Below are positions 56,612 to 64,000 of a stretch of 64,000 bases of DNA, piece after piece; position 1 is the first letter of the stretch; each line of letters opens with the position of its first letter. The stretch lies in NCBI GenBank assembly GCA_963970005.1, contig CAXAMN010001214.1:173488-237487 (forward strand), written 5' to 3'. Under the pieces are notes generated by a model, which worked only from the letters and a program-made list of their open reading frames with translations, made no database searches and had not been told where the DNA came from. Both the position numbers and the translations under genes were made by a program. The DNA comes from Durusdinium trenchii. Its lineage: Eukaryota; Sar; Dinophyceae; Suessiales; Symbiodiniaceae.

Positions 56612-58728
56612 TGACTTCAGTCAGCATTTCCATGGTTTCTTCATCCGGTCTGGCTCCGAACGCTGGCCCCGGAAGTTCACGCCTGAAAACCCCGGTGGGT
56701 CGAAGTCACCGAGCTACTGGTGCTGGTGCTGCTCAGCAGTCAACGCAGCGGGCCCTTCGGCGCACCAGCGAAGACAGACTCTCCTTAAAAGCTCCAGCCC
56801 ATCACGACGGCTACTGGGCTACTGGGCATCCCTGGGCATCCCGGCTTCAAGGCAGCACACTTGGGGTGGCTGGAACAACTGGCTCCGCCTGGCATTCGTC
56901 CAACTGGATTCCGTGCCGCACATCTGACCCCCTGAGGGATTTCGAAAATACAACCCCCTAAAGACTCCCATAGACCTGGAAAGGTCACTAAAGTCACATC
57001 AAAAAGAGCGAAGTGCGGCCTATTCATGTTTAGTGGAGAAGCCAATCCCCAACAAGGGTTAAAGGTAGTTTGTCACGGGAGATGAAGCAAGTTGGATCCA
57101 AATCTCTTGGCAAGCATGGCTTGAGTTCCGCAACGGCTAGAGTTCGCATGCAAATGTCTTCCGGCTTCTTTTCCCTTGATGGCCCAGGAGCATAATTTTG
57201 TCAGCAGGAAAACGTGTGGCAAGTGGGTATGGCTCAAGATGCCAAAGTCAAGAAGTGCTCAGCTTCTGCATGTTGCCTTGAAAAGTGTCTTGTGAACCTT
57301 ATCGCATCTTATCCCATACATAGCGTGTCTAAAGGAAGGAGAAGTCCTAGCTAGGCTTCTTTGGGTGAATCTGCAAAAGGGATCCAGAACGATCAGTCTC
57401 TTCAAACTGCAGGACTGTTTGAAGAAACCCCTAAGGCCCTAAAGAGATGCACCATAACAGGATGTTGGAGCCTGACCCCGCGACCGTCATACCCCGGAAC
57501 TTCGCGGATCATCCCCCGCTGAAACACAGCGGAACACCCCCCCCAACACCAGCGCGTCCGCGCCGCGTCGTCCGCGTCGCTCAGGAGTCCGTCGAGGTGC
57601 TTTTTCGGGTGTGGTCAGGTCCCGTTTCGGGCCCGTCTCGGGCGCAGGGGAAGGCGGGTAGTCTCACTCACTCTCTGTGAACGGCCCATACGCTACGCAG
57701 GGCAATGCGTCAGCGCTTGTTGATCAACCTTGTAAGGCGTTGCATATCTTGCTGAGACCTGACCTCTTAGTTGGCACGGGCTCTGGCATCCAGGTGGTTT
57801 TGTCGCAGCCGCTTTACTTGAATTTGCATGAGGAACCTGGAAAAAATCCCCAGAAGGGAGTTAAAAAATACTTAACCATAGGGTTTAAAAAAAGGGGCCT
57901 TAAGCAAAGCCAGGTTTACAACGACCTCTTGGCGTTCAGAACCATCACTGCGTCATTCTGATGTACTACTACTCATGTCCCTCCCACCCAAAGAAGAAGA
58001 ACATTCTGGGTGCCGTTGGACACCCAAGGCGTTCATCCAACAGCCCCTCCGGCTCGGCCTAGAGGAGGCGGCGAAGCACCCAGCTCAGCCTGAAGGTCAC
58101 AGCGGTCAGCACGGCGGTGAGCTGGAGTCCACGTCTTCAACCAAGAGTGCCGTAGTGATGCACCAACCAGCCACGAGTGGCCCTCCCACCCACCATCGAA
58201 ACAGTTCTGCCTCCAAGGAAGGAGCTGCCGCCTGAGGTCCAATGACTGGTTGGTGGACTGTCAGGATGTGATTGAGACACCAGTAGCACGAGCAAGGACG
58301 GCCACAACTACAGGGTCGTGGATGAACATCTTCGGGAGACCGATTTGCGTTCCGACCCGGGTGTGGTTGGGGACATGTCGACCAGCCTACCCCCAGCCAG
58401 GGGCGATCCAAAGCGCCAAGATGGGCGATGGGACAGCGGGACAGCGATGGGATGCGGTGAGAGTCATGACTCTCCTTCCTATCTTCGATGTCCATGAAAT
58501 TGCTGAAGGCGTACATTCAACTTGACTCTGGCTCGTGCGCGAGCTTTTTGGAATTCCAAGCTCTCCTTCCTGAATGTCTTTCACCAACCTCCAAACTTCT
58601 AAAAGCTTCGAAGCTGTTAGAGACCTTCTTCCAAAGAAGATCCACGTCCAACTCACCCCAAGCTCTTCACCCTTAAAAGAGACGCCTCCTTCGCTTGCTT
58701 CACCCAAACCTCCCCCCCCCACACCAAC
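56612..58728. other. No firm gene
   Basis: A plus-strand frame at 57975-58235 (GLEEAAKHPAQPEGHSGQHG...) is mildly protein-like but isolated and on the opposite strand. Nothing else is supported. Confidence 0.3.
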
Positions 58729-58799
58729 CGTGGTCCCCGGACGCTCAGCGTCGAATCGGCCGGGCTTTCCAAGGCGTAGGCGCGCACGCCCGCCTTGGC
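58729..58799 (-). CDS. Candidate exon AKAGVRAYALESPADS
   Basis: Acceptor CCCTTCAG and donor GTTGGT bracket 71 bp encoding AKAGVRAYALESPADSTLSV RGPR. The sequence is GC-ending in most codons. It is downstream of the right-hand CBM1 exon at 60.2 kb. Confidence 0.4.
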
Positions 58800-60232
58800 C
58801 TGAAGGGCGTGGAGAAGCCGAACGAAGAGGGAGACCTTCAACGGACCCAAACGGGGCCTTTTCGGCAGGGGATGCTGTTGGCTTTTCTCTCCCGTCTTGG
58901 TGTGTTTTCTCTTCTGTGTTTTTTTTTTGCGTGACGACCGGCGCAACGGGGCGGAACGGCTTCGCCAAAGGAAGAGGGACAAATTAACGGACCCAACCGG
59001 GCTTGAGGCGAGGATGCTTTTTGCTTTTCTGTTTCCTGGGTGTGTTTTTGTGTGTTTGTTCGTTTGTGTGTTTTGTGTGTATGTAGTTTGTAGATCTGTC
59101 ATGTTTCTTTCGGATGGTATGGGAAGGCGCGAAGGTGTGCTGGCATATGGTACGTTGGAGAGTTTCGTTCGGAAGAAGCACTACACTTGAGTGGTCAGGT
59201 GAAAATGGCTTGGAAGAGCATGATCTCTTGAAAAAAAAAGAAAGCAATCAGCAATCCCATGCACCTACCATGACTGACTGGGCCTTCCGAGCTGGTCACT
59301 TCCCTTTTTCGCTTCGGAAGATTGGGCCACCCTACGGTGTTGGCTGGTACGCATTGGGAGAACTCCTCAGTCACCACCTCAGAAGAACGCGCTGGCGGGA
59401 GAAAACGGCTTGGCTTGGCGGGCGCGCTCTTCTTGGCTGTCCTCATGTGGGTCGGCGGCATGGCTTCTTCAATCTTCTTCAATCTTCATGCTTTTCAGCG
59501 TCACCATCGGGGTTTGATGAGAAATGAGTGCGGATCGGATCGGTTTGAAGCGACCGGAATGTCTGGTCCTATGTCTCGGACGACCCACGTGAACGTCTGC
59601 TACATGTACCCAGGATGGAGTAGAGATCTTCTGCTTCACCTGCACCATCCACCACCTTGCTCCGAAGTGCAAAAGGCGTCCCTTTTTCTCCGGCTATGTC
59701 CAGCTGATTGTTTGGTGTCCGACATGATCTGTTGTGCAGGATGGGTGAAGTAGCTCCCCTAGTGTGCCAAATGCTTCAGTTCTCTTTGGAGCAAAACAGA
59801 GCCAATCATGTTAAAAGGAACGCATAGGAGATTCCGCTGTGCCCCCTCCGTGGAACTTCCCTTCCCCCACTCCCTTCACTCTTTGACTCGGGCATTGCAC
59901 ACTGCCCCAGCCTCACAGGCGCATTCGCGACAAACAAATCTGTGTGGAACATCGAAGGCGGTGTGGAGGACCCTCCCAACATGTGGAGGGTGGGTTGGGT
60001 TGGGTTGGGTGGATGACAGTTTTGTTGGTTGACGGCACCTGTAAGTTGACGGCGCGGGTTGTTTCGGCCATGGAGTGGGCAACAGGAACATGGACGTGCT
60101 ACACTTTTGGGGTGACAACAAACCCAGGTAGCTCATCAGCACCAAATCTCCAATTCAAATAGCGCACACCGTCCCACCATAGCGATTCGTGTCGAGGGCA
60201 CTTCCCAATCCCAGCGCCCACCATAGCGCGGC

Positions 60233-60286
60233 CTCGCAAAGGGTGTAGCCCTTCCAGTGCTTCCCACCGCACTGTCCATAGACGGC
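60233..60286 (-). CDS. CBM1 first-half exon, right gene
   Basis: This is an 18-codon phase-0 exon, acceptor GCTGCAG, GC donor after GAG, encoding AVYGQCGGKHWKGYTLCE. It is the N-terminal half of a CBM1 module and splits at the same point as the left-hand gene (C plus one residue, then GC). The matching second half was not found to the left. Confidence 0.78.
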
Positions 60287-60763
60287 CTGCAGCGCCTGGC
60301 CATCAGTCCCACACGCCACACAGCAGCAGAACAGCAGCATTCCTTGCTCCGGTCAACCTGGGTGGTAAGTCTATTCACCGACCCCAAAATCATATCCACT
60401 TCCAGTCACTCTAAGATAGTCTATTTCATTTGGTGATCAAGCAAGGCCTCCCTATGTGTTTCACCCAAGTATAGCCCACATGTGCGAGTGTGTGTGTGTG
60501 TGTGTGTGTCTGCGTCTGTGTTTGTGAAACCTGTTCATGCTCTCTGTGGCCATTTCGCAGGCCTGTTGAAAGCTTCTGGACTAAAATGCGGTCCCAAGAT
60601 CGTTCCAAGGGGTCGTCCCGAGAAACACATCTCACTGGTACCACTCGGTCGCTGACCACTTGACACACGATTTCTTCTCCAAACCCACAGTGTGACACGT
60701 CTTCGAAAAAAAAAGACACCGAACGTGTAACGAAGCGCCGCGCCATGCGCGCCGGAGAAGCAC

Positions 60764-60830
60764 CTGCTTGGGCTGACATTGACACAGAACCGCCGAGGCG
60801 TCGAAGTGCGCCGAGCAGCTCACCGTGGAC
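60764..60830 (-). CDS. Cysteine-rich domain exon 3, right gene
   Basis: CAG|G then 22 codons to GTGCTT, encoding STVSCSAHFDASAVLCQCQP KQ. It ends in phase 0 and joins the CBM1 exon at 60286 directly in frame. Confidence 0.7.
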
Positions 60831-61268
60831 CTGCGAACGGCGAGCCCAGGCGAGTGCCGCGAGCCCGCGTGTGGGCTCCGCGAGGAGGTTTTTGGAATAC
60901 CAAATCGTGGGAAAAGGGAAAATGGATTCCGTCCTTGTTTTTTTCCGCAGATGTTGAAAGGAAAAAGAAACCCAAAAACATGTGAAGGGTCAGTCTCAGG
61001 TGAGTCCAACAAACTTGGAGAAACGAGTTTCTGCCCGTGCAGCGAGTGGATGCTTCGTGGGGCCGGTTTTTTGATTCATTGATGTCTAAGATGTTGCACC
61101 AATAGTGACAGCAGCTAGGCTAGGTGTTCAGATCTCCTCCCCCTTCAGATTCACGTCGTGGTCGCTGAAGCAACATCCCGTTCTACAGAACCCACATCTT
61201 TCGGCAGCTGCGACTCGCTGAAGGCAGGCAGCTGCTCTGAAAAACATCTGCTGAGCTTGTGGCTTCAC

Positions 61269-61315
61269 GTCGCAGGAATGCAAATAGGAAGTGAAGGCCT
61301 TCTCACAAGTCAGAC
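61269..61315 (-). CDS. Cysteine-rich domain exon 2, right gene
   Basis: Acceptor GCGGCAG, then GT|CTG: it encodes LTCEKAFTSYLHSCD and ends before GTGAAG. The two leading bases complete the glycine started by the exon at 63901-63982. One further exon is needed before 60830 because the phases differ. Confidence 0.7.
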
Positions 61316-61702
61316 CTGCCGCGTGGGGGAGAAGGAAGGCCGAATTGACTCGTTCGTACGACCTGTCAGAGCTTGACAGAGAACCTGATGTTGGAGCACT
61401 GGGTCGAACTCGAGTTCGCTCTGTTGGAGGGGCTGCATGACATTCGAGGTTCCACCAGCTGCGCCCCTTTGGGTCGTCCGACTGGTCGCCCGGCTCTTTT
61501 TGTTCGCACTGCGCCAGCCCGAGGAGTCCCTGCCCTGCGACAGGGAGGCGGAAAAAGGCCGGGGGGAAAAGCAATGGTCTAGACGATCTCCGGCGACCCG
61601 TGCGGTCCAACCAGACGTCATGCAGGTTCTTGGCTCAGTCCAACGTGGTCGGGGGGCTTGATCTCTGGTACTCCCCATCTGTGCAGGTCTTTTGTGGGGT
61701 AC

Positions 61703-62131
61703 TTATATTTCTGCTTCCAAGATAATTAGTTGGTGAACCGGCAGACCAAAAGAATGCAGGTTCTTGGCTTTTTTGTATAAATTGATCCTGCTAGGAGAGC
61801 ATAAAAACCGTTTGGGGTGCAGTTGGTACTTGTTTCGTCGGGAGGCATGAAAATGGAGATCATTCCGTGTGGGCTGCAACGTGCAACCGCCTCCGGAAAC
61901 TCCAGAAACAACAAAGTGATGGTCCAATTTACCACTCGGTGGACTGGGCTCCCGAATCCTTCTCCAACCAACATTCTCCTGGAAGCACTAAGCTCTGGGA
62001 TGATGTTTAGGCGACCCCAAGTGTTCTTGCCGCAAGCGCTAACGAAACCTTGCATGACAAGCAAAAGGCAATGTGTTTACCCAATTGGATACAACCTTCG
62101 GCGCGACTACGGGTCGTATGGCTTCAACTAA
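61703..62131. other. Region open on both strands
   Basis: The minus strand is open for 112 codons (including RRMLVGEGFGSPVHRVVNWT) and the plus strand for 104 (including MEIIPCGLQRATASGNSRNN). Neither has a recognised domain. It lies in an intron of the right CBM1 gene model. Confidence 0.3.
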
Positions 62132-62440
62132 CTAGGGGTCGCCCGGATTGCAAACCTCCTCTTCAGGAGGCAAGTCGAGTCAGCACGTTGCTGATCTGCT
62201 ATCAGCAACGTATAAAATCAAACCCGACTCTGCGCGTAGTCAGCAACGCATGCTGCGGGTAGCAGCTGCAAGCAGCAAACTTAAATCTGGCCCCCTGGGA
62301 GACGACCCTTGTGTCACCCTGGCCACGACATCCCCTCTGCCCCAACAACTCCAGGATTGGTCCTGGAATGGTGTTCTTGATCTCTGAAGGAGTCCGTCAA
62401 TCTCATCTACCACCCGGTGAAAATCCCCGCGGGCAGCGTG

Positions 62441-62602
62441 CTACAAACAGACCGAATGCATCTTCAAGGACTCGCGCAACAACAGGATCACACCACGGTG
62501 GGATCCGTCACAATTCATCTCTTCAGCGATCTCCAAGGCGGTCCCTCCTCCCGTGGTGGCCAACGCATCGGCGCCAGACTTCAGGAGGAGCTGAACGATC
62601 TC
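62441..62602 (-). CDS. Ankyrin-repeat exon, probably terminal
   Basis: Acceptor CTGTTTCAG, then EIVQLLLKSGADALATTGGG and TALEIAEEM, to TAG at 62441 (54 codons with stop). The EIVxLLLxxGAD...GxTALxIAxE pattern is ankyrin. Joined to the exon at 62909 it gives LGDQEIVQLLLKSGAD, the normal ankyrin turn. Confidence 0.75.
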   Translation of the reverse strand, partial: EIVQLLLKSGADALATTGGGTALEIAEEMNCDGSHRGVILLLRESLKMHSVCL

Positions 62603-62908
62603 CTGAAACAGCGCAGAATGCGAGAGAGCGACGCACGCGATGCCAAGCCCGCACCGCGAGAGAGAGAGAGAGAGCGTTTTTCAAGCAGGAGGGTTCTTCC
62701 TGTCGTGTTCTTGCATTCATGAGGCGGGACCCTTCGGCTTAAGAAAGTCTGTGTTTGCCCACTTGCGCACAAAGCTATCAGGTGCCCATGCTTTGCTTAT
62801 TAAGCCGTAAGCCGGCAAAAAAGATGTTTAAGCATTCTTTCTCCTTACCTACAAAAAACAAAAAGGTGAGTCACTGCTCCGTTTCTGTCACACCCCGTCC
62901 ACCCCGTC

Positions 62909-62962
62909 CTGGTCGCCGAGCTGCGCGGCCACGTGGAGAGGCATGGCATATTCCATTTTCAC
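62909..62962 (-). CDS. Ankyrin-repeat exon
   Basis: This is an 18-codon phase-0 exon encoding VKMEYAMPLHVAAQLGDQ, the first helix of an ankyrin repeat (TPLHVAA usually). CAG is followed by GACGGG, a GA donor; a GT further on is also possible. Both ankyrin exons lie between exons 1 and 2 of the right CBM1 gene. Confidence 0.7.
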
Positions 62963-63081
62963 CTTCGGAGCATGGCCGTGGGGACAGCCGCCCACACCAC
63001 GTGGGGAGTTCGAATCGCTGAAGCCATGCCTGGCGTGTTTCAGGTTTTCTCGAGGCACATTCAAATGTCAGGACACTCGGC

Positions 63082-63370
63082 ACCCCGGGTGCGTCTTCAA
63101 AGCGCTTAAATCCTGACAATCCAATCCTATTCGACAAAATTGGACCTTCCCAAGAGTGGAATTCTCCCTCGCCTGTGTAAGAAGTCCTGTAGAAGTTGGG
63201 CCTTCCTCGCTGTTGCCTGCAACGTCCTTTCCTGGTGCGGGTCGCTGATCTTGCGAGTGTTCCTTGGAGAGCTTGGGAGCAAGACAGGTGCGATTTGAAA
63301 CGTCAAATGTTGAAGTAGAATATATGAGTGCATCAGAAGCAACTATGATTTCTCGTGCTTGTGATCTTAC
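63082..63370 (-). CDS. Candidate exon, unknown protein
   Basis: One minus-strand frame stays open for over 95 codons: REIIVASDALIYSTSTFDVS, CLAPKLSKEHSQDQRPAPGK, ending near GCRVS. It may belong with the ankyrin exons just to the left. No domain is recognised. Confidence 0.35.
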
Positions 63371-63900
63371 TGTACTATTGTGACAATGATGAGGATGATG
63401 AGGAAAGGGAAAAGAAGGCAACAGTGCTGCTGCACCAAGCATGGTAAACGTGTTGAACCGTGCGCTTCATGTGTTAAGCATTACCGAACAAATTCCCACG
63501 CACGTAGCTGTTCACCAGTGGAAATTGGCCAATATCGTTACGAAGCTCGTGTTCATGCCTCTTTTTGCATACAGCCACGCGTCCTTGGCTACGATGTGTC
63601 ATGAGAGCCATCATCCTTTCGAAAGCTTACAGCATTAAATGGTCTCCAAGTGTCATGCCACGGAGAGGCAGATTCATACCTCCCAACCCCGTTTCCAATG
63701 GCTGGCAGCAGCTCGCTGGCGCGGCGCGGCACGTCTCGTGCTTCGCTCGTTCGCTTCGACGTCTCCGTCACGCGGCCGTTCGCGCGTTCGAGCCGAAAGG
63801 CGGAGTTCAGCGACGTCCGGAGCGGTTGAAACGGAGGGCGGTTCGGAGCGGCCGGTGGGGTGGTTCGACAGGTCCGGGACCGGGTGCGGTGGGACCGGGC

Positions 63901-63982
63901 CTTGGTCCTGGCAGTAGGAGTCGCAGGTCTGGAACTTCTTCTGCTGATCGAAGGCCACCTGCACTCGGCACTGGCCACAGGT
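63901..63982 (-). CDS. Cysteine-rich domain exon 1, right gene
   Basis: Acceptor GAGGCAAG, 82 bp encoding TCGQCRVQVAFDQQKKFQTC and DSYCQDQ G, GC donor after CAA|G. The phase-1 end and CxxYCxxQG match the exon at 43685-43729. The gene probably continues beyond the right edge. Confidence 0.7.
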
Positions 63983-64000
63983 CTTGCCTCAGAGCCGGCG

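Noticed and set aside
59876..60145. Possible second half of the right CBM1 module (FVANAPVRLGQCAMP)
   Set aside because: The spacing between the asparagine and QC is two residues too long and the flanking cysteine is missing, so it is not accepted as CBM1.

Overview
The window looks like nuclear DNA of a dinoflagellate, probably from the Symbiodinium-like group. This is inferred from four things. (1) The recognisable exons are short, GC-rich, separated by long introns, and almost all on the minus strand. (2) Their introns end in AG but begin with GT, GC or GA, the relaxed donor set known from dinoflagellates. (3) There is a Ty1/copia-type retrotransposon with an extra methyltransferase-like domain, a combination reported from dinoflagellates. 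(4) The intergenic and intronic DNA is packed with small foldback repeats. No rRNA, tRNA or CRISPR array was recognised. Most long open frames are chance frames.

Layout, left to right. 1-12 kb is mostly repeat-rich non-coding DNA with a few isolated minus-strand exon candidates and copies of two small hairpin repeat families. From about 12.7 to 39.5 kb lies a series of minus-strand exons encoding alanine-rich repeats of about 20-40 residues, usually one repeat per exon and in the same phase; proline-rich exons lie at its 3' end. This series is interrupted by a DNA element with tandem-repeat inverted termini (16435-17609, containing a 400-base assembly gap), by an 8.2-kb copia retrotransposon (22620-30859, minus strand), by a tandem array of imperfect palindromes (35.9-37.0 kb) and by an AT-rich island (37.1-38.6 kb) with three decayed virus-like frames.

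40-47 kb and 52-64 kb hold two related sets of minus-strand exons for cysteine-rich, cellulose-binding (CBM1) proteins. Corresponding exons share order, phase and, in one case, exact length, so they are paralogous modules. A decayed MULE-like DNA transposon (47041-50230) sits between the modules. Two ankyrin-repeat exons lie inside an intron of the right-hand CBM1 module.

The picture is of one or more large repeat-domain genes read from right to left, expanded by exon duplication and invaded by several classes of mobile DNA. Exon borders were predicted by eye from splice consensus and frame continuity. Products without a recognised domain are given no function.
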